Origin: Corydoras sp. C115 | Taxonomy: Eukaryota; Chordata; Actinopteri; Siluriformes; Callichthyidae | NCBI GenBank assembly: GCA_019802505.1 | Contig: JAFMOC010000425.1 | Coordinates: forward strand, 159,540-223,539 | Length of the DNA stretch: 64,000 nucleotides | Reading direction: 5' to 3' | Part shown: positions 21,949-33,031 of the stretch, one piece after another | How positions within the stretch are numbered: position 1 is the first letter of the stretch | Layout: the number at the start of each line of letters is the position of its first letter | The notes under the pieces: model-generated | What the model was told of the DNA's origin: nothing | Seen by the model: only the letters and a program-made list of their open reading frames with translations | Databases searched by the model: none | Position numbers and translations under genes: made by a program

Positions 21949-23160
21949 TATCGGAAAATGATTGTTTTATTGTTGTATTAAACACAAAGATCCCAGTCAG
22001 CAAAAATCTTGCTAAAAGCCAACATTAATAAAAATACAAATAAAATAAAAAGCTAAAATGTACCCAGGTTGTACTGATTTACTGTATTCCCTATTACTTT
22101 CCAAAAATATGCCAGTAGGTTGATCTCTAAATGATTGTGATTGTAAATAAAAGAAGGCTGTGCACTGCTGTCATTTATAATGAATGTAAGACATAAGTCA
22201 TAATCAACCAAATGTTTTAACTCAAGGTTTCCTGACAGCTGAAATATGAATAAAAAGCACATCTTCACTTCAAACCCACTGAAACCAGAAAATGGTAACA
22301 TATGTTGCATGAGTTTATTATGCAGGCCAGTCATTGGCTGAGAATACAGTGGTATGAGATGAATGAATCCACTGGATGCGTCCGCACAAGGAGATGCTAT
22401 ATAAATGAAACCTGCATAATCCCATATGTAGATAATGTTTCATTCTGTGTCTGCTACTCCTACATGTAAGATGTGAGTAATTTGCAGAAAGTCCACACCC
22501 TTGTTACAGTGTGTAAGGAAACTGGCTCTGAAATATGGCACCATGGGTAAATGGACTGTGAAACACACATTCTCCGCACCCTCACTCTGCCCAACTCACT
22601 GAGTGTGACTCCTTCCTTTATCCCATGTTCACTTTCATTTCTCCCCTCATTTCCCTCATACTCTCTGTCCCGTTTTATAGACAGAGACATGCAGTAAATC
22701 AAGCCTAGCTTTTGGGACACATTTCAGGATTTGAAAGCCAAATCCATGTTTTCTGTTTTTTTTTCTCAGTGCAAAAAATGCTCTAACCAAATCCAGTCCG
22801 AGCCTCCTTTGAGGCCACGTGTATCGAGGGAAGCAATGGATTCTGCGATGTGTCCGAAAGATGATTGATTTTAATTGTCATATTTTTGAAGAATGGATCT
22901 GAATATAGAGTTGGATTGAGAGAGTGATGGATGAGCAGGGCTCTTTGGATGTGCGGTAGGGTTTGTTGATGAATAAAGAATGGATTAGTCTGGTTTGCTT
23001 TAAAAATGATGGACCATGTGACACATAGCATAAACAAAAACCAAGTTGAAAATCTTGGTGGTTATTTGTGCACATGCTCTGAGATTATTTAAAAGAAATA
23101 AATAAACCGATTTTTAAAATATAATCTTTCTTCCATTTAGGTTAAATTTCCTTTAAATAA
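21949..23160. other. Unique sequence, no gene seen
   Basis: Several 60-93 codon frames occur on the minus strand, none with a recognisable domain or splice context. Confidence 0.5.
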
Positions 23161-23163
23161 CTT

Positions 23164-23324
23164 CATGCCCATACAGGGGAGAACGTTTTGGACGCTGGGG
23201 AGATACACCCAGAACAGGGCTCAAATCTATTGCTGGGCACACAGTCACTCACACAGACACACTCTATGTGGGGCAATTTGGAGAATTAATTTTTCCTAGA
23301 TACCACCAAGCCACCGTGCTGCCC
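23164..23324 (-). mobile_element. V-SINE fragment with core deletion
   Basis: CATGCCCATACAGGGGAG to CCACCGTGCTGCCC. The region from TTGGAGAATTAATTT to the head is shortened (CCTAGATACCACCAAGCC). This deletion recurs in the next copies. Confidence 0.88.
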
Positions 23325-23335
23325 ATAAACGAAAC

Positions 23336-23553
23336 CATCCGTCCATCCATTATTGTCCGCTTTATCCTCTACTAGGGTCACAGGGGGTTCCCCATGCCCA
23401 TCCAGGGAGGAACGTCTCGGACACTGGGGAGATACACCCAGGACAGGGCGCCAATCTGTTGCTGGACACACAGTCACTCACTCACACACACTCCAAATGG
23501 GGCAATTTGGAGAATTAATTTGTCCTAGATACCACTAAACCACAGTGCTGCCC
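23336..23553 (-). mobile_element. V-SINE with shared core deletion
   Basis: Same AGAATTAATTTGTCCTAGAT junction as 23164-23324 and 24003-24157, so all three descend from one deleted copy. Confidence 0.9.
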
Positions 23554-23565
23554 ATAAACAAAACC

Positions 23566-23910
23566 ATCCATCCATCCATCCATTATCTTCCGCTTTATCC
23601 TCTATTAGGATCGCGGGGGGGTTCCCCATGCCCATTCAGGGGAGAACGTTTCGGTCGCTGGGCAGATACACCCAGGACAGGGCACCAATCTATTGCTGGG
23701 CACACATTCACTCACACAGACACACTCTATATGGGGCAATTTGGAGAATACAATTGTCCTAGATACATGTTTTTGGACTGTGGGAGGAAACTGTGTACTG
23801 TGGAGAACCCGGAGGAAACCCACGTGGACACGGGGAGAACATGGAAACTCCACCCAGATTGGGATTCGAACCGGGAATCCCTAGAGCTGAGAGGAGAACC
23901 TGCTAACCAA
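23566..23910 (-). mobile_element. V-SINE, nearly full length
   Basis: Has an insertion GTGTACTGTG in the core and GTCCTAGATACATG in place of TTGATCCATG. Its head is broken after CTGCTAACC. Confidence 0.9.
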
Positions 23911-24002
23911 GTGGCTAGTTTAGTAAATAAATTGTAAATGCATATTTAAATATGCTTTTGCTATTATGGCACTTAAGCCTAAAGGTCAGAGACAATATAT
24001 TA

Positions 24003-24157
24003 ATCCATCCATCCATTATCTTCTGCTTTATCCTCTATTAAGGTCACAGGGGGGCCAATCTATTGCTGGACACACAGTCACTCACTCACACACACTCCAA
24101 ATGGGGCAATTTGGAGAATTAATTTGTCCTAGATACCACTAAACCACAGTGCTGCCT
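24003..24157 (-). mobile_element. V-SINE fragment, duplicated
   Basis: Tail plus the same deleted body as 23336-23553. About 130 bases up to ATAAACAAAACCATCCATCC are nearly identical to 23448-23580. Confidence 0.9.
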
Positions 24158-24168
24158 ATAAACAAAAC

Positions 24169-24542
24169 CATCCATCCATCCATCCATTATCTTCCTCTTT
24201 ATCCTGTACTAGGGTCGCGGGGGGGGGGGGGGGCTGTGGGGGTTCCCCATGCCCATCCGGGGAGAACATTTCAAGCGCTGGGCAGATACACCCAGGACAG
24301 GGCGCCAATCTATCGCTGGGCACACACTCACTCACACAGACACTCACACTCTCTATGGGGCAATTTGGAGAACTCAATTCACTTGATCCATGTTTTTGGA
24401 CTGTGGGAGGAAACCGGAGAACCCGGAGGAAACCCACGCGGACACGGGGAGAACATGGAAACTCCACCCAGATGGGGATTCGAACCGGGAATCCCTAGAG
24501 CTGAGAGGAGAACGTGCTAACCACTAAGCCACCGTGCCGCCC
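24169..24542 (-). mobile_element. V-SINE, full length with G-run
   Basis: Contains a G run at about 24219-24233 where the family has a short C/G run. The head is complete. Confidence 0.93.
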
Positions 24543-24597
24543 TTTATATGTTAAAATTGAATCTAATATTTATTTTCATTTTTTAAGATAAGTTCTA

Positions 24598-24601
<4 letters not shown>

Positions 24602-24636
<35 letters not shown>

Positions 24637-24662
24637 GTGTGTGTGTGTGTGTGTGTGTGTGT
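24602..24662. repeat. (GT)n microsatellite
   Basis: GT run with one AG interruption. Confidence 0.95.
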
Positions 24663-25128
24663 GGGAGAATGATGGGCTCCATGGTCTATAAGGTGCAAAC
24701 TCAGTCATCATGAAGCATCTCTCGAAGCCGAATCCACTCTCTTCACTTCAGAGTGATTTGATTAATGAGGTTCCAAGGTGCAGCATTAAGTGTGATACAA
24801 AGTTGGCTGCAAACAAAGCAGGGATTTTCTTTCTCTTGTTCCAGTCCTCCGTCGTTCCATATATGACCTGCATTAAGTAAACGTCAGTTTTGGCATTCTC
24901 TCCGGATAGGAAAGGTATATCTTCCATGTTTATCCATGCTCAAATACTGAGCCAAGTGCAATACCGCTAAAAGAGAAAAGAAGTCTCAGTGATGCGTTTG
25001 GTGCTTTGGTCGTATTTCAGGTGCTGACAGGCTGACAACTCATTCTGGAAAATAAGAAATGATGATGATTTTAAATAAAAAATGTCTTTTTATTACGTTT
25101 TGATATGCAGATTTCTGATTCTACATGT
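24663..25128. other. Unique sequence, no gene seen
   Basis: No repeats or supported frames. Confidence 0.55.
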
Positions 25129-25274
25129 ACAACACGGTTACCTTAAATGAAATATAAAATACTGGAAAAAACACGATGAAATGGTTAACATTTTACCATA
25201 AATTTTCCATACATTTTTTATTTATCATCAATTTTGGCCATTACAAATTTAAAATAACAAACAAATACCGAGTG

Positions 25275-25467
25275 GGACCACATGGTGGCTTAGTGGTTAG
25301 CATGTTCTCCTCTCAGCGCTAGGGATTCCCAGTTCGAATCCCCATCTGGGTGGAGTTTCCATGTTCTCCCCGTGTCCACGTGTGTTCTTACCGGGTTCTC
25401 CGGTTTCCTCCCAAAGTTCAAAAACATGGATCAAGGTCAATTAAGTTTTGCCCCATATAGAGTGTGG
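25275..25467 (+). mobile_element. V-SINE, 3' truncated, left arm of palindrome
   Basis: Ends at CCCCATATAGAGTGTGG, where it meets the opposite-strand copy tail to tail without spacer. Confidence 0.9.
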
Positions 25468-25778
25468 GGGTCACGGGGGGGGTTCCCCATGCCCATCCAG
25501 GGGAGAACATTTCGGGCGCTGGGCAGATACACCCAGGATAGGGCGCCAATCTATCACTGGGCACAGTCACACACACAAACACACTCTGTATGGGGCAATT
25601 TGGAGAATTCAATTGACCTTGATCCATGTTTTTGGCCTGTGGGAGGAAACCGGAGAACGCGGAGGAAACCCACGCGGACACGGGGAGAACATGGAAACTC
25701 CACCCAGATGGGGATTCGAAGCGGGAATCCTTAGCGCTGAGAGGAGAACATGCTAACCACTAAGCCACCATGCGGTCC
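25468..25778 (-). mobile_element. V-SINE, tail missing, right arm of palindrome
   Basis: Begins GGGTCACGGGGGGGGTTCCC with no GATAAAGC tail. Its head CCACCATGCGGTCCCACTCG mirrors CGAGTGGGACCACATGGTGG in the left arm. Confidence 0.9.
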
Positions 25779-25930
25779 CACTCGGTATTTGTTTGTTATT
25801 TTAAATTTGTAATGGCCAAAATTAATAATAAAAAAATAAATTAATGGAAAATTTATGGTAAATTGTTAAAAAATTTAATAGTGTGTTTTTTTTCCAGTTT
25901 TTTATATTTAATTTAAGGTAACAGTGTTGT

Positions 25931-26150
25931 CAAAAGTGCAGTTGTTTGTTGCTAAAAGTAAATCATTAGACCATGGAATATAACTTGGATATGTGGTGTG
26001 TGGTTAGTTATGTTACCTCACAGCAAGAGGGCTCTTAGTTTAATTCCCAGGCAGGGCAGACTTTACATGTTTTCACTGTTTGTGGGCTCTGGAAGCTTGA
26101 GGTAGCTCTGGATTCCCCTAACGCTTCATTTTGAATATGAAATTCGCTGT

Positions 26151-26195
<45 letters not shown>

Positions 26196-26914
26196 TTCAT
26201 GTGTTTGTGAATTTGAGACATTTATTGTTGGATATTATTATTGCATTGCATATTATTATTACCGTTAACTATCTCCTAATTGCCGTTGGATGCAAGTGTT
26301 GGACCAGAGCAATTTTCTCCATATTAAGATTAGAACAGGAAAAACTGAGTCTAAGGTTCCAGTATCCAATTTCTCCTGCTGCACATTTATCTTCCTTTCA
26401 TATAAACATGTTATGTTAGTAATTTCTTGCTTTTGCTCAAACCCCCTACCTGTCTGGCTTTGCTTTCCATATATTTTTCTTGGGCTGCACTGCAATCTCA
26501 AACTGTATTTGCTAACTCACCAGATTGAAATAATGTGGCCTTTGGGACCACACCACTTAATGTATCTGTTGGATAATAGTCTGTTGAAAGCTGAATCTGT
26601 TGGGAGGGAGCGAACAGATTGCAGGTACAATGAAAAAGATGTAATCTGGGAAGCGTGGTTTGTGTAGGAGAATGCAGCAAGTTTTTTGACAGGGGGCAAA
26701 ATAAAAGTTGAAAAGGTGAAGGCCAGATTGTGAGGTTTGGAGTCGCTCAGGTATCAGTCGGCAGTGGAAGGTAGGCATATGGGCCGCTCAGAGAGTCTGC
26801 ATACCTATCATCGAAAAATGTTTAACCCTAAAGAACATGACAAAGACAGACTACCTGCATATTGGTATGGTACACAATTGGTATCTGTGAAAAGCCATTC
26901 TGAAATAAAGCATA
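25931..26914. other. Unique sequence with (GT)n at 26153-26191
   Basis: A 125-codon plus frame at 26290-26667 and overlapping minus frames show no recognisable domain. No gene is supported. Confidence 0.5.
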
Positions 26915-27061
26915 CCATCCATCCATTATCTTCCGCTTTATCTGCTATTAGGGTCACGGGGGGGTTCCCCCTGCCCATCCAGGGGAGAACGTCTCAGGCG
27001 CTGGGCAGATACACCCAGGACAGGGCGCCAATCTATCACTGGGTGCACACTCACTCACACA

Positions 27062-27102
<41 letters not shown>

Positions 27103-27275
27103 TATATGGGGCAATTTGGAGAATTCAATTGACTTCATCCATGTTTTTGGACTGTGGGTGGAAACCGAGGAAGCCGGAGGAAACCCACTCGGACACGGGG
27201 AGAACATGGAAACTCCACCCAGATTGGGATTCGAACCTGAATCCCTAGCACTGAGAGGAGAACATGCTAACCACT
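26915..27275 (-). mobile_element. V-SINE, head cut by (TA)n
   Basis: Complete except for the last ~15 head bases: CTAACCACTA runs directly into TATATATA. Contains (CA)n at 27061-27092 in the linker. Confidence 0.92.
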
Positions 27276-27526
<251 letters not shown>

Positions 27527-27565
27527 TTATGTAATGTTATGTTTTAACCTTGGGCTTAAAACTGT

Positions 27566-27735
27566 GGGTGGGACGGTGGCTTAGTGGTTGGCATGTTCTC
27601 CTCTCAGCGCTAGGGATTCCCGGTTCGAATCCCAAATTCTGGGTGGTGTTTCCATGTTCTCCCCGTGTCCATGTGGGTTTCCTTCGGGTTCTCCGGTTTC
27701 CTCCCACAGTCCAAAAACATGGATCATGTAAATTG
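27566..27735 (+). mobile_element. V-SINE host copy, 5' half
   Basis: Split by an antisense SINE and continues at 28037. The outer TSD GCTTAAAACTGT lies at 27554-27565 and 28190-28201. Confidence 0.93.
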
Positions 27736-28036
27736 TCCATCATTTTCTCTCGCTTTATCCTCTATTAGGGTCGCGGTGGGGTTCCCCATGCCCATCCAGG
27801 GGAGAACGTCTCAGGCACACACTCACTCACACAGACACACTCTATATGGGGCAATTTTGAGAATTCAATTTCAAGACTTGATCCATGTTTTTGGACTGTG
27901 GGAGGAAACCGGAGAACCCGGAGGAAACCCACGCAGACACGGAGAGAACATGGAAACTCCACCCAGATGAGGATTCGAACCGGGAATCCCTAGCGCTGAG
28001 AGGCGAACGTGCTAACCACTAAGCCACCGTGCCGCT
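27736..28036 (-). mobile_element. V-SINE nested inside a V-SINE
   Basis: Flanked by CATGTAAATTG at 27725-27735 and CATGTCAATTG at 28037-28047, the host SINE's own sequence. The GCGCTGGGCAG block is deleted. Confidence 0.94.
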
Positions 28037-28189
28037 CATGTCAATTGAGTTCTCCAAATTGCCCCATATAGTGCATGTCTGTGTGAGTGAGTGGGTGCCC
28101 AGCACGAAACGTTCTCCCCTGGATGGGCATGGGGAACCCCCCCGCGACCCTAGTAGAGGATGATGCGGAAGATAATGGATGGATGGATG
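28037..28189 (+). mobile_element. V-SINE host copy, 3' half
   Basis: Resumes at GTCAATTGAGTTCTCC and ends in the (GATG)n tail before the outer TSD. Confidence 0.93.
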
Positions 28190-28201
28190 GCTTAAAACTG
28201 T

Positions 28202-28838
28202 TGGGAAAGTTTAGATATTTATAATCCTGTGAAAAAAAGATGTGTGATATAACAAAATGTGAGTTTTCAGATAGCATGCATTATAACTAATACCCTACAT
28301 CACAATTTTGCTCAAAACAATTGGCAAAACATGCATTTTAAATTGAGGACCCAGAAGGGTTTTCCCTGTGAATCTCCTTGCCAGTAATATGGCTTCTTCA
28401 CTAACAGTGATGCTGCCACAGATCTTTATTTTTTTCCCCTCTTTTCTATGTTAGCTGTCAGAACGACTCTTATCCAACCCGTTGGAATGGAGAATTTAAC
28501 TTGGCAGAACTAGAGGAGGACACCCACGTACAGGAATAAATCCCACAGAAGTTTCTTAAACTTATGTACAGAAACTCAACTGCTAAATTACTCATGCAGC
28601 AACATAAATTCTTTACAAGTGGCAATTTCCAAAAAGTGAGCATCACAGCTGGAAATGTTATGCAGCTTTTTATATAGGGCAACTGCCTACATGAGAGGAG
28701 TTGATCAGAAACACTTTCATTTATGAATGTACCCGTCTTCTTGTAGACATTTCACCTGTTAGATGTTTGCGACAACCACATGATACACTGTACTGTATCT
28801 ACTCACCAAAATATAACCAAAACATGTTCTCATCTCAG
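28202..28838. other. Unique sequence, no gene seen
   Basis: Non-repetitive within the window. No supported frame. Confidence 0.55.
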
Positions 28839-28839
28839 T

Positions 28840-28973
28840 GTTTAGTGGTTAGCACGTTCTCCTCTCAGCGCTAGGGATTCCCGGTTCCAATCCCAATCTG
28901 GGTGGAGTTTCCATGTTCTCCCCGTGTCCAAAAACATGGATCGAGGTCAATTGAATTCTCCAAATTGCCCCAT
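28840..28973 (+). mobile_element. V-SINE host copy, 5' half
   Basis: Head start lost. The core is shortened (CCCGTGTCCAAAAACATGG). Interrupted at AAATTGCCCCAT. Confidence 0.9.
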
Positions 28974-29317
28974 TCGGCACGGTGGCTTAGTGGTTAGCAC
29001 GTTCTCCTCTCAGCGCTAGGGATTCCCGGTTCCAATCCCAATCTAGGTGGAGTTTCCATGTTCTCCCCGTGTTGGCATGTGTTTCGTCTGGGTTCTCCGA
29101 TTTCCTCCCACATTCCAAAAACATTGATCAAGGTCAATTGAATTCTCAGCACCATATAGAGTCTGTTTGTGTGAGTAGTGTGTGCCCAGCGATAGATTGG
29201 CGCCCTGTCCTGGGTGTATCTGCCCCGCGACCGAAACGTTCTCCCCTGGATGGGCATGGGGAACCCCACCACGACCCTAATAGAGGGTAAAGTGTAAGAT
29301 AATGGATGGATGAGTGG
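28974..29317 (+). mobile_element. V-SINE nested in same orientation
   Basis: TSD AAATTGCCCCAT at 28962-28973 and AAATTGCCGCAT at 29318-29329, so this copy landed in the linker of an older SINE. Confidence 0.92.
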
Positions 29318-29440
29318 AAATTGCCGCATATAGAGTGTGTCTGTGTGAGTGAGTGTGTGCCCAGTGATGGATTGGCACCCTGTCCTGGGTGTATCTGCCC
29401 AGCGCCCAAAATGTTCTCCCCTGGATGCCCCCCCGGATGG
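29318..29440 (+). mobile_element. V-SINE host copy, 3' part
   Basis: Linker to CTCCCCTGGATG, then lost in a C run. No tail. Confidence 0.88.
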
Positions 29441-29444
29441 ATCT

Positions 29445-29725
29445 TTTAACTAATCCTCCACTATGGTCATTTCAGGCGCTGCGCAGATACTCCCAGGACA
29501 GGGCGCCATTCCATCGCTGGGCACTCACTCACTCACACAGATACACTGTATAAGGGCAATTTAGAGCAGCTTATTCACCTTGAATCCATGTTTTTTTGGA
29601 CAGTGGGAGGAAACTGGAGAACCAGAAGAAAACCCACAGGAACACAGGGAGAACATGGAAACTCCACGCAGATCAGGATCCCAAGCGCTGAGAGGTGGCT
29701 ATGCTAACCACTTGGCCAAGTCATG
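29445..29725 (-). mobile_element. Divergent V-SINE
   Basis: Recognised by AGGCGCTGCGCAGATACTCC, CAGGACAGGGCGCC and ACTCCACGCAGATCAGGAT. Tail and head are degraded. Among the older copies. Confidence 0.85.
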
Positions 29726-30035
29726 TTATTAGCTGCAATTGAAATATCTTATTTATGTCCTCGAGGAAACATTTTAGCTAAATTTAGCCTGAAATAAGTT
29801 GCTGCCAGAATTACAGGAATTGGCTGTTTGGAGGCAGCTGTGTTGGAACCACAGCTTTTCTGAAGTTCTCTGCATGTCATAAATAGCACAGTGCATAAAC
29901 CAAAAATTAACAACACTTGTGCAGTGAAAACTTGGCCACTCAGTGATATAATTTAGCATCTTAAAGCAATTTCCTTGCTTTTTCCTAAAAAGCTCATATA
30001 AACAGAGAAACTATAGTGTACTAATTACAATGGTT
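29726..30035. other. Unique sequence, no gene seen
   Basis: No feature recognised. Confidence 0.55.
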
Positions 30036-30039
30036 CGTT

Positions 30040-30165
30040 ATTTACATTTACATTTAGTCATTTAGCAGACGCTTTTATCCAAAGCGACTTACAAATGAGA
30101 ACAACACAAGTCAATAGTTATGAAGAAAACCAACTATACTGTAAATTCATCAAACCTGATTGTTA
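30040..30165 (-). repeat. Interspersed repeat with GTAAATGTAAAT tail
   Basis: Pairs with 19140-19245: TTACATTTACATTTAGTCAT, CCAAAGCGACTTACAAATG, then ACTATACTGTAAATTCATCA. Confidence 0.8.
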
Positions 30166-30196
30166 TTTGATACTGTGCCCCCCCCCTTCTTTTCAA

Positions 30197-30488
30197 TCAT
30201 TCAAAATCTTCCGCTTTATCCTCTATTAGGGTGGGTGGGTTCCCCATGCCCATCCAGGGGAGAACGTTTCAGGCGCTGGGCAGATACACCCAGGACAGGG
30301 CGCCAATCTATCATTGGGGAAGCAATCACTCACACAGGCACGCACACAAACACACTCTATATGGGGCAATTTGAAGAACTCAATTGACTTGATCCATGTT
30401 TTTGCACTGTGGGAGGAAACCGGAGAACCCGGAGGAAACCCACGCGGACACGGGGAGAACATGGAAACTCCACCCAGATTGGGATTCG
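30197..30488 (-). mobile_element. V-SINE, left half of head-to-head fusion
   Basis: Runs to CAGATTGGGATTCG and is then fused to the head of the next, opposite-strand copy with no intervening DNA. Confidence 0.92.
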
Positions 30489-30804
30489 CCTCTCAGCGCT
30501 CGGGATTCCTGGTTCGAATCCCCATCTGGGTGGAGTTTCCATGTTCTCCCCGTGTCTGCGTGGGTTTCCTCCGGGTTCTCTGGTTTCCTCCCACAGTCCA
30601 AAAACATGGATCAAGTCAATTGAATTCTCCAAATTGCCCCATGTAGAGTGTGTCTGTGTGAGTGAGTGTGTGCCCAGCGATGGATTGGCGCCCTGTCTTG
30701 GGTCTGTCTGCCCAGCGCCCGAGATGTTCTCCCCTGGATGGGCATGGGGAACCCCCGCGACCCTAATAGAGGATAAAGCGGGAGATAATGAATGAATGAA
30801 TGAA
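30489..30804 (+). mobile_element. V-SINE, right half of head-to-head fusion
   Basis: Starts at CCTCTCAGCGCTCGGG, so the first ~33 head bases are missing. Ends GGGAGATAATGAATGAATGA. Confidence 0.92.
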
Positions 30805-30880
30805 TATCATAAATATCATACATAGTGTAGCATGATTGTCCAACATGTAGTATCAGTGATACTCAGATAAAGGGGTAGAT

Positions 30881-31012
30881 CAAGGGGAGATCGTTTAGGG
30901 CGCTGGGCAAATACACCCAGGACAGGGCGCAAATCTATTACTGGGCACACACTCACTCACACAGACACACTCAATATGAGGCAATTTGGAGAATTCAATT
31001 CGACCTCAATCC
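30881..31012 (-). mobile_element. V-SINE middle fragment
   Basis: GAGATCGTTTAGGGCGCTGG to GAATTCAATTCGACCTCAAT. Neither head nor tail. Joined to an opposite-strand 3' end. Confidence 0.85.
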
Positions 31013-31092
31013 AACCTTCTCCCCTGGATGGGCATGGAGAACTGCCCCGCGACCCTAATAGAGGATAAAGCGGAAGATAATGAATGAATGGA
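31013..31092 (+). mobile_element. V-SINE 3'-end fragment
   Basis: ACCTTCTCCCCTGGATGGGC to GGAAGATAATGAATGAATGG, inverted relative to the adjoining fragment. Confidence 0.85.
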
Positions 31093-31107
31093 TTAAGTTT
31101 TTGTGAT

Positions 31108-31440
31108 GGGTGGCACGGTGGCGTAGTGGTTAGCTCGTCCACCTTTTAGCATTGGATATCCAGGTTCGAATCTCGATCAGGGTGGAATGTCCATGTTCTC
31201 CATGCTCCCATATAGGTTTCCTCTAGGTTCTCCAATTTCCTTCTACAGTCCAAAAAACATGGCCCCTATGTAGTGTGTGTGTATATAAGTGAGTGAGTGT
31301 CTACCCAGGGATAGACTGCTGCCCTGTCCTGGGTGTATCCGCCCGAAATGTTTACTCTTCGATTGGCATGGAAAATGGAGAACCCCCCCCCCTCCCAACA
31401 ACCCTAGTAGAGTATTTAGTGGAAAATAATAGATGGAAGG
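31108..31440 (+). mobile_element. Divergent V-SINE with TSD
   Basis: Older copy (GGTTAGCTCGTCCACC, TTCCTTCTACAGTCC) but bounded by TTTTGTGAT at 31099-31107 and 31441-31449. Confidence 0.9.
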
Positions 31441-31449
31441 TTTTGTGAT

Positions 31450-32673
31450 CAGTGATCAGTATGCCCAATATATTAATTTTGAATCAATACTTTCCAGCTT
31501 TTGATCTCGTATACGGCCGTCTTACATGACGTTTCGGGTTTATTTATTTCCATCTCTTCCTTGTTCTGCTCTACCCCAGTATCTCTCTCATGCTGTTCAA
31601 AATGACGTAGCTGCTGTGGCAGCTGCCTTCATTGCAGACAGTGGTGAAGCTGTGGTTTCATTACAAGTTTTCTAAACCTTCAACGGCCTCCCCTTCCATT
31701 TGAAATCCGCAAGCCAGATATCCAGGACTATTGGCTCGAACTGAACCACAATAAGTAGGGCTGCTTCATCTTGGAACAGGCATCTTATAATCCAAGATTG
31801 GTGGAGTGTGCCAGTTTATCACATATCAAAGCGAACCGAGGATTAGTCCTAAACATGCATCAGAATATAGTCCTGCTTTGACGTCCCAGCGTCCTCTGAT
31901 CCAGGGAATCTAGAAACGGTGCCAATGTAAGCAGCGCACGAGCAAAAAGATGTCAGCGGAGGTCCGAAAATGAAAAAATGAACAAAACGTCTGTATTGGA
32001 GACACTATTAAAGCTATAAATGCAAATGCATATACAACTCTACCTCTTCACCACAACACACATGTTTCGGATTTGGTGCCTCATCCTGCCAGCTTGTGTG
32101 CATGAAGTATGAAGAAGTATGTTGCATGAAGGGCTACTGCATGCTGACTCTAACAAGACTGATTACAATGGGGGGTATAGGCTTCCTCCACAATACCCAC
32201 CCAACTACACTCGGCATCTGGTGCATCCGCCCAGCGGTAAGTGCCTGTAACCTGGGGCAGATCTGTCATTAGCACCGAAGCTTTAGCCAGTAAACACTCA
32301 CAGATGAGCGTCATGCTTCCCACATTCTGTGTGTAATTCCTATTGTTCAGTCAAATTTATTTATTTATGGCAAACATATTTCTGGGAAATCATGTGAGTG
32401 GAGTGCTCGGACGAGGGGTTATTTGGGCCCAGTTGCAGACAAACGTGAAACATCTCATAAAGCGTGTGTACCTGCATGGGGTAGTTAGAACGTTGAGAAC
32501 AGTTTTGTTTTAGTTTATAAACAAGGCTTAACATTTTGCACACGGGGAACACATAGAACGTAATATTGTATATACCAGCCTAAAAACTAAATGATGTAAA
32601 ATCATCGGCGAACAATGTTGTACTGTGTGAAGAACACACGGCACTAAATTTATTTTCAGTTAGTTCTCCATAA
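31450..32673. other. Unique sequence, no confirmed gene
   Basis: The longest repeat-free stretch near the centre. A pyrimidine tract with AG at 31579 precedes a 32-codon frame to a stop at 31675 (see findings). No other exon candidate is seen. Confidence 0.45.
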
Positions 32674-33018
32674 GGGTGGCATGGTGTCTTAGTGGTTAGC
32701 ACGTTCTCCGCTCAGCACTAGGGATTCCCGGTTCGAATCCCAATCTTGGTGGAGTTCCCATGTTCTCCCTGTGTCCGCGTGGATTTCTTCCGTGTTCTCC
32801 GGTTTTCTCCCACAGTCCAAAAACATGGATCAAGTAAATTGAATTCTCCAAATTGCCCCAAATAGAGTGTGTTTGTGTGAGTGAGTGTGTGCCCAGAGAT
32901 AGATTGGCGCCCTGTCCTGGGTGTATCTGCCCAACGCCCGAGACGTTCTTCCCTGGATGGACATGGGGAACCCCCAACAACACTAGTAGAGGATAAAGCG
33001 GAAGATAATGGATGGATA
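32674..33018 (+). mobile_element. V-SINE, full length
   Basis: Head GGGTGGCATGGTGTCTTAG. The linker has CCCCAAATAGAGTG, shared with the next copy. Confidence 0.93.
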
Positions 33019-33031
33019 TATAATAATAATA

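Larger units (their letters stand above)
25129..25930. repeat. 0.8-kb near-palindrome containing inverted SINEs
   Basis: Left arm 25129-25467 (ACAACACGGTTACCTTAAAT .. AACAAACAAATACCGAGTGG .. SINE) is the inverse of the right arm 25580-25930 (SINE .. CCACTCGGTATTTGTTTGTT .. ATTTAAGGTAACAGTGTTGT). Both the ~145-bp non-SINE flank and ~190 bp of SINE are mirrored. The loop is the remaining SINE 3' third. The arms differ by scattered substitutions and small indels. Confidence 0.9.
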
